Source: Streptomyces tardus (lineage in GTDB: Bacteria; Actinomycetota; Actinomycetes; Streptomycetales; Streptomycetaceae). From it: a stretch of DNA of 64,000 bases. The notes under the pieces are model-generated. The model made no database searches, was not told the origin of the DNA, and was given only the letters and a program-made list of their open reading frames with translations. The position numbers and the translations under genes are program-made. Positions within the stretch are counted from its first letter, which is position 1; each line of letters begins with the position of its first letter. Positions 8,921 to 17,464 of this stretch are shown piece by piece. Location: positions 2,546,147 to 2,610,146 of the forward strand of contig NZ_JAELVF020000001.1 in the NCBI RefSeq assembly GCF_018101125.2. The letters are read 5' to 3'.

Positions 8921-10230
8921 CGCCGCCGGACCCGACCGCACACGGCCGGCGGCCCGGCCCGTCCGATCGCGGCGGGGCGCTGCCGGTCGTCGTGGTCGGC
9001 GGGCTGCACCGGGACGCCCGTAACGCCGCCGTGGAGCGGCTGCTCACCGCGGTGCCCGGCAGTGTGGCGCTGCACCACGACCTCTCGGACGCCACCGCGG
9101 GTTCGGTGCGCCGTACCGTCCGCGAGCGGGGCGGGCTGCTGGACACCGGGCACGTCCCGCTCTCCAACGACTGTGCCTGCTGCGCGCTCCGCGAGGATCT
9201 GGTGCCCGAGCTGCTGCGGCTCGCCGGGGTCGGGGCCTGTCGGCTGGCGGTCGTCGAGCTGTGGGACTCGGTCGAGCCCAAGGCGATGGCGGAGATCATC
9301 GCCGCGCACGCCGGAGACGAACTGCGCCTGGCCGGAGTCGTCGTGGCCGTGGACCCGGCCCTGGTGCTCCCCGCTCTCGCCAACGGCGACGATCTCGCCG
9401 AGGCCGGGCTCGCCGCCGCACCCTCCGACCAGCGCACCGTCGCCGACACCTTCGCCAGGCAGCTGGAGTACCCGAACGTGCTGGCGCTCGTCGAGGGCGA
9501 GGAGGTGCCGGACGAGACCGACCGGGCGCTGCTCGCCCAACTTCACCCCACCGCGCGCCGACTGCCGGTGGCGCATCCCGACTTCCCCTCCGCCGCCACC
9601 GCGGGCTTCGGTGTCGCCGAAGCCGCCGAACGGCAGCACCCTGCCTGCGCGTTGCTGCCCCAGGACGGATCCGCCGACGGCGTCGGCACCCTGGTCTGGC
9701 GCAGTCGCCGCCCCTTCCATCCGGGGCGGTTGTACGCGGCGCTGGAGGAGCTGTGCTGCGCCGCTGCCCGCAGCCGTGGCCGATTCTGGCTCGCCGACCG
9801 CCCCGACACCCTGCTGCACTGGGACTGCGCTGGCGGCGCGCTGTGTGTCGAGAGCGTCGGCCCCTGGCTCGCCTCGCTTCCGGACGCCGCCTGGGACCTG
9901 GCCCCGGCCGTGCGCCGCGCCGCCGCGGCCCTGGACTGGGACCCCGAACACGGCGACCGCGTACAGCATCTGGTCTTCGTCTCGCCGGACCTGGACCGGG
10001 AGAACCTCGCGGCGCTGCTGGAGTCCTGTCTGCTCACCGAAGCCGAGTACGCGGCCGGCATCACATACATCGACTACAAGGACACCGATCTGCTGCGGAG
10101 GTTCGTGTCCGATCGGGGGAAGATCCGTGCCCGCCGTGTGACCGGGGTGACGCGGCGCCAGCAGCGACAGCTGGCACGGGCGATCAAGAACGCCCGCGAG
10201 ATGGCGCTGCTGCCGTACGTGTCCCGCTGA
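8917..10230 (+). CDS. COG0523 (CobW-like) protein fused to zinc-free ribosomal protein S18
   Basis: 437 residues in one uninterrupted frame. Residues 1-381 are a COG0523/CobW-family protein: N-terminal Rossmann-like part with the metal-binding CxCC motif (Cys86, Cys88, Cys89 in [13 protein letters not shown]), then [16 protein letters not shown] and a CobW C-terminal domain ([50 protein letters not shown]). The P-loop is degenerate: [13 protein letters not shown] stands where GxxGxGKT is expected. Residues 382-437 ([47 protein letters not shown]) are a bS18 core without zinc Cys. The usual CobW tail and the S18 N-terminus (about 20 residues) are missing at the junction. Probably zinc-starvation induced via rpmG. 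In S. coelicolor I recall the two as separate genes. Confidence 0.9.
   Translation: MTPPDPTAHGRRPGPSDRGGALPVVVVGGLHRDARNAAVERLLTAVPGSVALHHDLSDATAGSVRRTVRERGGLLDTGHVPLSNDCACCALREDLVPELLRLAGVGACRLAVVELWDSVEPKAMAEIIAAHAGDELRLAGVVVAVDPALVLPALANGDDLAEAGLAAAPSDQRTVADTFARQLEYPNVLALVEGEEVPDETDRALLAQLHPTARRLPVAHPDFPSAATAGFGVAEAAERQHPACALLPQDGSADGVGTLVWRSRRPFHPGRLYAALEELCCAAARSRGRFWLADRPDTLLHWDCAGGALCVESVGPWLASLPDAAWDLAPAVRRAAAALDWDPEHGDRVQHLVFVSPDLDRENLAALLESCLLTEAEYAAGITYIDYKDTDLLRRFVSDRGKIRARRVTGVTRRQQRQLARAIKNAREMALLPYVSR
10060..10227 (+). other. bS18-like domain at the end of the fusion protein
   Basis: 56 codons encoding the S18 core from ITYIDYKD to LLPYVSR. No ATG, GTG or TTG in this frame lies between the CobW part and the S18 part, and no ribosome-binding site precedes it, so it can only be made as part of the fusion unless a non-canonical start or proteolysis releases it. 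Confidence 0.85.
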
Positions 10231-10554
10231 ACCTGCCCTGCTCGCGCGGGGTTTGCGCACCTGCCGCCCCGCGGCGCCTCGTCCGGACGGAGACCCGTCC
10301 GCAGTGCGCGGCGCCGCGGGGTGAACCTGTTGGCCGCCTCGCGCGTCTAAGCAAGTGTCAGTAGTGGGCGGGGTGCTGATGGTTACCCGGAGTTCGTCAT
10401 CGGACGACACAGGGGTTGGTTCGGCTTCCATGCCTCTGACCGGGGGTGATGGCGTCACGACAGGCTGTCGTGCACGTGCATTGGCAAATGCATTGGCACG
10501 TGAACGCAGCTATCATCCCCGGAAGTTGGGTCCTGAACTACCTGGGAGTGTCCG
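10231..10554. other. Intergenic region before the DUF397 gene
   Basis: 324 bp without a supported gene. The only structure seen is the TGCA-rich element at 10471-10502 and the GGGAG ribosome-binding site of the next gene at 10544-10548. Confidence 0.6.
10471..10502. promoter_or_regulatory. Operator-like element, copy 1
   Basis: TGCACGTGCA (10-bp palindrome) followed by TTGGCA, AATGCA, TTGGCACGTG. The same decamer and the complement TGCCAATGCA recur in inverted order at 11779-11820 on the other side of the DUF397/ATPase genes. Likely bound by the XRE regulator of this locus (inference). Confidence 0.5.
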
Positions 10555-10794
10555 ATGCACCACGCACACAACGGCATGGCGTCCAAGGATCTCCACGGGG
10601 TCGTGTGGCAGAAGAGTCGGCACAGCAACTCCCAGGGAACCTGTGTGGAGTTCGCCAAGTTGCCCGGAGGGGACGTCGCCATGCGCAACTCCCGCTTCCC
10701 CGACGGTCCCGCGCTCGTCTACACGCCGGCCGAGGTCGAGGCGCTGCTGCTGGGCGTCAAGGACGGGGAGTTCGACCATCTGATCGCCGATTGA
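10555..10794 (+). CDS. DUF397 domain protein
   Basis: 79 residues: VVWQKSRHSNSQGTCVEFAKLPGGDVAMRNSRFPDGPALVYTPAEV is a textbook DUF397 signature (W.KSS.S...CVEVA...VAVRDSK.P.GP.L.F). GGGAG lies 6 nt before ATG 10555. DUF397 proteins sit beside XRE regulators and HATPase proteins in Streptomyces (whiJ/abaA-type loci) and are thought to bind or modulate the XRE partner; the partner here is the gene at 11930. Confidence 0.88.
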   Translation: MHHAHNGMASKDLHGVVWQKSRHSNSQGTCVEFAKLPGGDVAMRNSRFPDGPALVYTPAEVEALLLGVKDGEFDHLIAD

Positions 10795-11102
10795 GCTCGT
10801 ACGGACGGGGGTTGGCCCTCGCCCGGCGGTGCGCGCGGATCGCCGTCGCGGTGCGCGTCGACGGTCCGCGGTGGGCGCGCCCGGCTCAACGCCCGCGCCC
10901 CGCAGGCCCGGTCGGGCAGGCGCGTCGTGCTCGTCACGTACGCATCGCGCCCGCGCGGCGCGTACGTCCTGCTCGTCACGCGTGCGCAAGCCGGCCTGCG
11001 CGCGGAGCGCACCGGGCGCAGGGCGCGCGGGGTGTGAGGTGTGGCGCCGGCCCCCGTGGCACAGCCCCCTTCCGTGCGCCACACCTGCTGTGCGGTCCGC
11101 CC
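10795..11102. other. Intergenic region between convergent DUF397 and ATPase genes
   Basis: 308 bp, very GC-rich with clusters of CGCG; no supported gene or clear terminator hairpin seen. Confidence 0.5.
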
Positions 11103-11657
11103 TCAGGCGGACATCCCGGCGTTTCCCGCTCCGGGCAGTCGGAAGAGTGCCCACACGACCTTGCCCGAGGGGTTTCCCTCGACGGTCTCCCAGCCCCAGC
11201 TGTCGCTGAACGCCTCGACGAGGAAGAGGCCGCGGCCCGACTCCGCGTCGTCGTCCGCGTAGTCGGCGAGCCGCTCGGTCCCGTACGCGCTGCCGTCCTC
11301 GGTGATGGGTGCGTGCAGGCTCGGGTCGCGGACCGCGCACACCAACCGCGAGGCCCAGCGCATGAGATGCAGCCGCACCAAGGGCTCGTCGGACGGGGCG
11401 GACCGGGTGCGGCACCGACCGGGAACCGCGTGCCGCAGCGCGTTGGTCACCAGCTCGGAGGCGACGAGGGTGACGTCGTCGCAGTACCGCGGGAGCTGCC
11501 AGCTCGACAGTGTGGTGTGGGTGAACTCCCGCGCGGTGCCGACCGCTTCGTAGTGTGAGGAGAGGATGCAGGTGGCGGAACCGGAGAGCGGGTCGTGGCT
11601 GGATGACGAATGCCCTCGCCATAAGGGCTCGAGCACGGTCTGTCCTTTGGTCGCCAT
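11103..11657 (-). CDS. ATP-binding protein, anti-sigma (RsbW/SpoIIAB-like) HATPase
   Basis: 184 residues. One HATPase_c_2 domain: N-box LVASELVTNALRHA, G1-type ITEDGSAYGTERLADYADDDAESGRGLFLVEAFSDSWGWE, ending GKVVWALFRL. Lone domains of this type are found next to DUF397/XRE pairs throughout Streptomyces; they may act as serine kinases or anti-sigma factors, but no target is visible. ATG 11657 (MATKGQTVLEP) is preferred; upstream frame to 11870 has poor coding character. Convergent with DUF397, divergent from the XRE gene. Confidence 0.85.
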   Translation of the reverse strand: MATKGQTVLEPLWRGHSSSSHDPLSGSATCILSSHYEAVGTAREFTHTTLSSWQLPRYCDDVTLVASELVTNALRHAVPGRCRTRSAPSDEPLVRLHLMRWASRLVCAVRDPSLHAPITEDGSAYGTERLADYADDDAESGRGLFLVEAFSDSWGWETVEGNPSGKVVWALFRLPGAGNAGMSA

Positions 11658-11778
11658 GACGTTGGTCCCCCTGGCTGGACGGCGGCGCAGATCCTCTGCG
11701 GATCCGATGACGGCGCACTCCCGATCGCTCGGGAGCCCAATTGGTCGCGCACAAGGTGCACTTGGGCTGACTCCATGG

Positions 11779-11820
11779 TTGCCAATGCAGTCGGCGGATG
11801 CAAGGGCAGATGCACGTGCA
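11779..11820. promoter_or_regulatory. Operator-like element, copy 2
   Basis: TTGCCAATGCA (11779-11789), two further TGCA words and the palindrome TGCACGTGCA (11811-11820). It lies between the divergent ATPase (start 11657) and XRE (start 11930) genes and mirrors the element at 10471-10502. Confidence 0.5.
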
Positions 11821-11929
11821 CGCGTAACTTTCGATCGTGTGTAATCGTCCGGGCACTCAACGAAGCGCAAAGATGGCAGACTGCAAGCTGAATCTGGGCG
11901 GGCGTCTTATCTGTATAGGAGCAAATCCG

Positions 11930-12838
11930 GTGACAGGTGGAGTGATCGGATCAACTGGGGCAAGTGGAGTGAACGCCCCGAGCGGGACAGGCGGTTCGAT
12001 GGTCCGCCGCATCCTGCTCGGCTCCCAGTTGCGCCGTCTCAGGGAGACGCGGGGGGTGACCCGGGAGGCGGCGGGCTACGCGATCCGCGCCTCCGAATCC
12101 AAGATCAGCCGGATGGAGCTGGGACGGGTGAGTTTCAAGGCGCGGGACGTGGCGGACCTGCTCACGCTCTACGGCGTGGTGGAGGACGTGGAGCGCGAGC
12201 CGTTGCTCAACCTCGCGCGCGAGTCCAGCATCGCCGGCTGGTGGCACAGCTACAGCGACGTACTGCCCTCCTGGTTCCAGACGTACGTGGGCCTGGAGGG
12301 CGCCGCCTGCGCCATCGACACCTATGAAGTCCAGTTCGTGCACGGCCTGTTGCAGACCGAGGACTACGCCCACGCCGTCGTCTCCAGCGGCCACCGCGAG
12401 CAGGTGCCGCAGAGCGAGGTCGAGCGCCGGGTGGCGCTGCGGATGGCCCGCCAGAAGCTCCTCCACCAGGAGAACCCGGCCCAGCTGCGCTGCGTGCTGG
12501 ACGAGGCCACCCTGCGCAGACCGTTCGGCAGCCACGCCATTCTGGAGGCTCAGCTCGCCCACCTCGCGGAGCTGTCCGAGCTTCCCAACATCACGCTCCA
12601 GATCACCTCCTTCGATCTCGGCGGACACCCCGCGGAGAGCGGTGCGTTCACCGTTCTGAGCTTCCCCGAGCCGGAGATCCCCGACGTCGTCTACCTGGAG
12701 CAGCTCACCGGCTCGCTCTATCTCGACAAGCCCGACGAGGTCGGTCAGTACGCGGGAGTCATGCGCCGCCTCACCGACAACTGCCTCTCGCCCGAGGAGA
12801 CCCGCGTCTACCTCCACAAGCTGCGTCAACTCGCCTGA
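11930..12838 (+). CDS. XRE-family regulator with DUF5753 domain
   Basis: 302 residues. The N-terminal helix-turn-helix (residues ~25-80: GSQLRRLRETRGVTREAAGYAI, ASESKISRMELGR) is followed by a DUF5753 domain (WWHSYSDVLPSWFQTYVGLEG, VQFVHGLLQTEDYA, HLAELSELPNITLQI, FPEPEIPDVVYLEQLTGSLYL). GTG 11930 is chosen because AGGAG lies 8 nt upstream (11917-11921); ATG 11999 is an alternative. WhiJ-type regulators of this architecture repress development or antibiotic genes and pair with DUF397 proteins. Confidence 0.87.
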   Translation: MTGGVIGSTGASGVNAPSGTGGSMVRRILLGSQLRRLRETRGVTREAAGYAIRASESKISRMELGRVSFKARDVADLLTLYGVVEDVEREPLLNLARESSIAGWWHSYSDVLPSWFQTYVGLEGAACAIDTYEVQFVHGLLQTEDYAHAVVSSGHREQVPQSEVERRVALRMARQKLLHQENPAQLRCVLDEATLRRPFGSHAILEAQLAHLAELSELPNITLQITSFDLGGHPAESGAFTVLSFPEPEIPDVVYLEQLTGSLYLDKPDEVGQYAGVMRRLTDNCLSPEETRVYLHKLRQLA

Positions 12839-12897
12839 CCCGTGGCTACGATGACGCACCATTGACTGCTGACCACGTGACTCTTCGAAGGACCGGC

Positions 12898-14355
12898 ATG
12901 CCCTACTTCACGGATCTGGCCTCGCAGTACATAGACGGCGAATGGCGTCAGGGGAGCGGCTCCTGGGACATCATCGACTTCAACCCGTACAACGGGGACA
13001 AGCTCTGCTCGATCACCGTCGCCACCGTCGAGGAGATCGACGAGGCGTACCGGGCGGCCGAACGCCGGCAGGTCGTCTGGGCCGAGACCAGTCCGTACAC
13101 GCGCAGGCTCGTCTTCGAGAAGGCGCTGCGCGTCATCGAGGACCGTGAGCAGGAGATCACCGACGCGATCATCGCCGAGCTCGGCGGGACCAGGCTGAAG
13201 GCGGCCTTCGAGCTGCAACTCGCCAAGGAGTTCCTGCGGCAGGCGGTGCACCTGGCACTGAGCCCCGAGGGTCGCATCATGCCCTCGCCGGTGGACGGCA
13301 AGGAGAACCGCGTCTACCGCGAGCCCGTCGGCGTCATCGGCGTCATCTCGCCCTTCAACTTCCCCTTTCTGCTCTCCCTCAAGACCGTTGCCCCCGCGCT
13401 CGCCCTGGGCAATGCCGTGGTCCTCAAGCCGCACCAGAACACACCGATCTGCGGCGGCACGCTGGTCGCCAAGGTCCTGGAGGAGGCCGGACTGCCGGGC
13501 GGCCTGCTGAACGTGGTCGTGACCGACATCGCCGAGGTCGGGGACGCGTTCATCGCGCACCCGGTGCCCAAGGTCATCTCCTTCACCGGCTCCGACCGGG
13601 TCGGCCGGCACGTCGCGACGGTCGCCGCGAGCCACTTCAAGCAGACGGTGCTCGAACTCGGCGGCAACAGTGCCCTGGTCGTGCTGGACGACGCGGACGT
13701 CGACTACGCGGTCGACGCCGCGGTCTTCAGCCGGTACGTCCACCAGGGCCAGGTCTGCATGGCCGCGAACCGCATCGTCGTGGACCGTTCGCTGGCCGAG
13801 GAGTTCACCGAGAAGTTCGTCGCCAAGGTGCGCGGCCTCAAGGTCGGCGACCCCGGCGACCCGGACACCCTGATCGGTCCGCTGATCAACTCCGGCCAGG
13901 CCGAGCGGGTCGCCGCGGCCGTGCAGCAGGGCGTCGACGAAGGCGCCACCGCGCTGCTGCGCGGGGAGTCCGACGGCAACCTCGTCTGGCCGAGCGTCCT
14001 CACCGACATCCCCGAGGACTCCGCGCTGCGCCGCGAGGAGATATTCGGGCCGGTGGCGCTGATCATCGCGGTCGACGGCGAGGAGGACGCCCTGCGGGTG
14101 ACCAACGACACGCCCTACGGACTCGGCGGCGCCGTCCACACCGCGAGCGTCGAGCGCGGCGTCGCGTTCGCCCGCCGGGTGCGCAGCGGAATGATGCACG
14201 TCAACGACTCGACCGTGGCGGACGAGCCGATCGTCCCGTTCGGCGGGGAGAAGCACTCCGGCCTCGGCCGCCTCAACGGCGACCAGTTCGTGGAGGCGTT
14301 CACCACGACCAAGTGGATCGCGATCCAGCACGGCCGCAGCGGCTTCCCGTTCTGA
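12898..14355 (+). CDS. Aldehyde dehydrogenase family protein
   Basis: 485 residues, normal family length. NAD(P) site ISPFNFPFLLSLKT and FTGSDRVGRHV, general-base Glu in LELGGNSALVV, nucleophile Cys287 in HQGQVCMAANR, and EEIFGPV / PFGGEKHSGLGR near the end. Resembles the benzaldehyde/vanillin dehydrogenase branch, but the substrate is not determinable. ATG 12898 has GAAGGA about 5 nt upstream; TACGAT at 12847-12852 is a plausible -10. Single gene. Confidence 0.9.
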   Translation: MPYFTDLASQYIDGEWRQGSGSWDIIDFNPYNGDKLCSITVATVEEIDEAYRAAERRQVVWAETSPYTRRLVFEKALRVIEDREQEITDAIIAELGGTRLKAAFELQLAKEFLRQAVHLALSPEGRIMPSPVDGKENRVYREPVGVIGVISPFNFPFLLSLKTVAPALALGNAVVLKPHQNTPICGGTLVAKVLEEAGLPGGLLNVVVTDIAEVGDAFIAHPVPKVISFTGSDRVGRHVATVAASHFKQTVLELGGNSALVVLDDADVDYAVDAAVFSRYVHQGQVCMAANRIVVDRSLAEEFTEKFVAKVRGLKVGDPGDPDTLIGPLINSGQAERVAAAVQQGVDEGATALLRGESDGNLVWPSVLTDIPEDSALRREEIFGPVALIIAVDGEEDALRVTNDTPYGLGGAVHTASVERGVAFARRVRSGMMHVNDSTVADEPIVPFGGEKHSGLGRLNGDQFVEAFTTTKWIAIQHGRSGFPF

Positions 14356-14558
14356 CGCCGCGTTCCCGCGGCACCCGCTCGGCGCTCCGGCCGCGGCGGG
14401 TGCGGCGCTCCGCTCGCGGCAGCGGAGCAGGTTCCCGACCCCGGACCCTTGCGGACAGAAGTCGACCGCAAGGGTCCGTAGCGTGCTGGTCAGTGGTGAG
14501 GGCCGGACCGGCCCCCGACGCCCACGTCGCCACGACGCCCACGCGAAAGGTCGATCCC

Positions 14559-15131
14559 ATGAGCGCCATCCCCACCAAGCCCGAGGCCCGCGGAGACGAG
14601 GCCGGCGCGCTGCTCGGCTACCTCGACGCACAGCGGCAGTCGGTCCGACGCTCCGTGCACGGGCTCACCGACGAACAGGCCCGCAGCACGCCGAGCGCGA
14701 GCACCCTCTCGCTCGCCGGCATCCTCAAGCACGTCAGCCAGGGCGAGGCGGACTGGGTGCGGCTGATGAGCGGCACGGACACCGTCGACTACAGCGACCC
14801 GGAGGTCCTCGCCCAGCAGGAGAAGTCCTTCACCGCCGAAGGCGAGGCGGAGAGCCTGGAGGCACTCCTCGCCGCGTACGAGGCGATCGCGGCCGAGACG
14901 GAGCGCACGGTCCGCCAACTTCCGTCCCTGGACGAGACGTTCGAGGTGCCGCCGGCGCCCTGGGACGCGGGCGGCACCCGCAGCTGGCGCTGGGCGCTGC
15001 TGCACCTGATCGAGGAGGTCGCACGGCACAGCGGCCACGCCGACCTCGTACGGGAGACCCTGGACGGCCGGACCGCCGTGGACCTCATGATCGCCAACGG
15101 TGACTTCACCCTCCCCGAGGAGTGGCGCTGA
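14559..15131 (+). CDS. DinB / DUF664 family protein
   Basis: 190 residues forming a four-helix DinB-like bundle: LLGYLDAQRQSVRRSVHGLTDEQ, LAGILKHVSQGEADWV, WRWALLHLIEEVARHSGHADLVRE. The His residues of LKHVS and EVARHSGHAD match the metal triad of DinB/mycothiol-dependent transferases. A thiol-S-transferase role is possible but unproven. GAAAGG at 14545-14550 precedes ATG 14559. Confidence 0.85.
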   Translation: MSAIPTKPEARGDEAGALLGYLDAQRQSVRRSVHGLTDEQARSTPSASTLSLAGILKHVSQGEADWVRLMSGTDTVDYSDPEVLAQQEKSFTAEGEAESLEALLAAYEAIAAETERTVRQLPSLDETFEVPPAPWDAGGTRSWRWALLHLIEEVARHSGHADLVRETLDGRTAVDLMIANGDFTLPEEWR

Positions 15132-15282
15132 GCGACCGCTCGGACGTGCCCCGGCGCGCCCCTGCCGCACCGACGGGTGCGGCGGGCGTCCCGGCCCCCC
15201 CCGTGATCGTCCCGACTAGGGTGTGTGCCTGTCGCGGTTGTGCCTCGCGGCGAGCCGTCCGAGCGCAGGGAGTGCCCCGGGG

Positions 15283-16254
15283 ATGTCCGCGATCCGTCTG
15301 CTGGTGCTCGGCGCCGTGCGCCAACACGGCCGGGCACACGGCTACATGGTCCGCAACGACCTGGAGTTCTGGGGCGCCCACGAGTGGTCGAACGCCAAAC
15401 CCGGTTCGATCTACCACGCGCTCAAACAGCTGGCCAAGCAGGAGCTGTTGACCGCGCACACCACCTCTCCGAGCCCCGACGGCGGCCCGCCCCGCACCGA
15501 GTACGAGCTGACCGGGACCGGCGAGGAGGAGTTCCTGCGGCTGCTGCGGCACGCGCTCACCGCGATCGACGAGAAGCCGGACGTGCTCACCTCGGCCGTC
15601 GGCTTCATCGTCGACCTGCCGCGCGCCGAGGCGATCGCGCTGCTGCGCGCCCGAGTGGCCGCGCTGCGTGCCTGGCGCGCGGAGGTCGACGCACACTGGA
15701 GTCCCGGCGGGCCGACGGCTCCGGAGCTGGGGCACATCGGCGAGATCATGGACCTGTGGGTGCACACCTCCGACAGCGCCGCCGCATGGACCGAAGGGCT
15801 CATCACCCGACTCGAGGAAGGCAGATACGTGATGGCCGGTGAGGGAGAGCGCGAGGCGGACGTCCTGCCCGAGGGCACGGCGAATCCGTACGCCGACGGG
15901 CACAGCCACCGCATCGAGGTGATCGCCGAACCGGCCGGGGTCCGCAGGGTGCGGGTGACCCTGCGCGGGACCGAGATCGCCGACAGCGCGCGGCCGTTGC
16001 TGCTCACCGAGACCGGTTACCCGGACCGCTACTACCTGCCGCCCGAGGACGTCCGCACCGCGGAGCTGGTGGAGAGCGAGCGGCGCACCCACTGCCCGTT
16101 CAAGGGCGACGCCCGCTACTGGGCGCCGCGAGGGACGCCGGACCACGAGATCGCCTGGAGCTACCCGAGCCCCAAACCGCTGGTGGCCGCGGTCCGCGAC
16201 CACCTCTGCTTCTGTGAGAGCGACGACGTACGGATCGAGATCCTCCCGAACTGA
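15283..16254 (+). CDS. PadR regulator fused to a DUF427 domain
   Basis: 323 residues. Residues 1 to ~180 are a PadR regulator (MSAIRLLVLGAVRQHGRAHGYMVRNDLE, KPGSIYHALKQLAKQELL, then the PadR C-terminal dimer helices GRAEAIALLRARV-like and GHIGEIMDLWVHT). Residues ~207-323 are a DUF427 domain (RVRVTLRGTEIADSARPLLLTETGYPDRYYLPPEDV, HCPFKGDARYW, AWSYPSPKPL, DHLCF). DUF427 is normally a stand-alone ~100-residue protein. The frame is continuous with no stop or ribosome-binding site at the junction. AGGGAG (15267-15272) precedes ATG 15283. Confidence 0.86.
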   Translation: MSAIRLLVLGAVRQHGRAHGYMVRNDLEFWGAHEWSNAKPGSIYHALKQLAKQELLTAHTTSPSPDGGPPRTEYELTGTGEEEFLRLLRHALTAIDEKPDVLTSAVGFIVDLPRAEAIALLRARVAALRAWRAEVDAHWSPGGPTAPELGHIGEIMDLWVHTSDSAAAWTEGLITRLEEGRYVMAGEGEREADVLPEGTANPYADGHSHRIEVIAEPAGVRRVRVTLRGTEIADSARPLLLTETGYPDRYYLPPEDVRTAELVESERRTHCPFKGDARYWAPRGTPDHEIAWSYPSPKPLVAAVRDHLCFCESDDVRIEILPN

Positions 16255-16357
16255 GCCGTCCCGTGCTGAGCCGTCCCGTACTGGGCGTGCCCGAACTCAG
16301 CCCTCCCGAGCTGAGCCGTCCCGTACTGAGCGTCCCCGAACTAAGCCGTCCCGTACG
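16253..16357. repeat. Seven 15-bp tandem repeats after the PadR-DUF427 gene
   Basis: Seven consecutive 15-bp units of the type GAGCCGTCCCGTACT, degenerate at three to five positions, starting inside the stop-codon region and filling over half of the gap to the SDR gene. Confidence 0.8.
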
Positions 16358-16443
16358 GCACTTCGGGGCTCGCGGTCGCCACGGTTCCGGGCCCCGTCGG
16401 GGTCGGAGCGCGGCGGGAGCGCCGGCCGTACGGTGTGCGGCGC

Positions 16444-17178
16444 TCACACCTGCGCGTAGCCGCCGTCGGCGAAGAACTCGGCACCGTTGACGTAGCTCGC
16501 CGCATCCGAGGCGAGGAACACGGTCACCGCGGCGATCTCCGCAGGCTCGGCGAGCCGGCCCAGGGGGATGTCGCCCTCGGCCTGTTTCAGCGCTTCGGCC
16601 GGGAGCAGTTCCAGCAGGCCCGGGGTGTGCGTGGCGCCCGGCGACACCACGTTGACGCGGAAGTCGTACGCACGCGAACTCAGGGCCCAGCCGCGGGCGA
16701 GGGTGCGCACCGCGGCCTTGGACGCGGCGTAGACCTCCAGCCCCGCATCGGGCCGGGTCGGGGCGGTCGAGCCGGTGAGGACCACCGACGCACCGGCGTT
16801 CAGATGCGGCAGCGCCTGCTGGAACGTGAAGATCGTGCCCTTGACGTTGGTGGCGAACAGGGAGTCGACCACCTCCTCCGTCACCTCGCCGAGCGGTGCC
16901 ACGGTGCCGATGCCGGCGTTGGCGACCAGTACGTCGATACGGCCGGCCCGCTCGCGCACGGCCCGGTAGAGCGCGTCGAGCTCCGAGGGCACCGAGGCGT
17001 CGCACACCAACCCGGTGACCCTGTCGCCGAGTTCGGCGACCGCGGCCTCCAGCGCCTCCTTGCGGCGGCCGGTGATGAACACCTGCGCGCCCTCGTCGCG
17101 AAACGCGCGTGCGGTGGCGAAACCGATGCCGGTACTGCCTCCGGTGATCACCGCGACCTTGTCTGCCAAGACGGCCAT
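16444..17178 (-). CDS. SDR family oxidoreductase
   Basis: 244 residues, classical short-chain dehydrogenase: cofactor motif ITGGSTGIGFATA, NAG in LVANAGIG, catalytic YAASK with upstream Ser in VVLTGSTAPT, and PGATHTPG. NAD(P)-dependent oxidation/reduction of an unknown substrate. Strong GAGGAGG ribosome-binding site before ATG 17178. A perfect TetR-type palindrome 54 bp upstream overlaps its likely promoter, pointing to the adjacent TetR gene as its repressor. Confidence 0.9.
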   Translation of the reverse strand: MAVLADKVAVITGGSTGIGFATARAFRDEGAQVFITGRRKEALEAAVAELGDRVTGLVCDASVPSELDALYRAVRERAGRIDVLVANAGIGTVAPLGEVTEEVVDSLFATNVKGTIFTFQQALPHLNAGASVVLTGSTAPTRPDAGLEVYAASKAAVRTLARGWALSSRAYDFRVNVVSPGATHTPGLLELLPAEALKQAEGDIPLGRLAEPAEIAAVTVFLASDAASYVNGAEFFADGGYAQV

Positions 17179-17231
17179 GCCGTCCTCCTCAAGAGTTGTG
17201 GACCGTTGCGTCAATAACTCTCCTCGATATG

Positions 17232-17243
17232 GACCGATCGGTC
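17232..17243. promoter_or_regulatory. Probable TetR operator upstream of the SDR gene
   Basis: GACCGATCGGTC is a perfect 12-bp palindrome; read on the minus strand it is part of TTGACCGATCGGTCC, so the first half forms a -35 box (TTGACC). It lies between the TetR gene and the SDR gene, both read leftward. Confidence 0.65.
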
Positions 17244-17350
17244 AAGAATGAGGGTGGGCGGCTCCCGCGGTCGGAGTCGAGCAGGCTGCCGGCCCCGGGC
17301 GGGCGGGGCGCCGGACGAGGGCCGTGCGCGAGCCGCGCTCCCGCGGCGAC

Positions 17351-17410
17351 CGGCCTCGGAGCGATCGGCCTCGGAGCGACCGGGCTCGGAGCGACCGGGC
17401 TCGGGGTCAA
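17351..17410. repeat. Four 15-bp tandem repeats
   Basis: Four units of CGGCCTCGGAGCGAC type, the last diverged, in the gap between the TetR and SDR genes. Same period as the repeats at 16253-16357 and 36517-36569 but a different unit. Confidence 0.75.
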
Positions 17411-17464
17411 CGGGCTGGTGGCGTACGGGCCGGCTGCCCCGGAGGTGCGCGGGGAGTGGTCGCG

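Noticed and set aside
11837-11929. Upstream ATG start (MCNRPG / MADCKLN) for the XRE regulator
   Set aside because: Low-GC third positions and no ribosome-binding site; GTG 11930 has AGGAG at good spacing.
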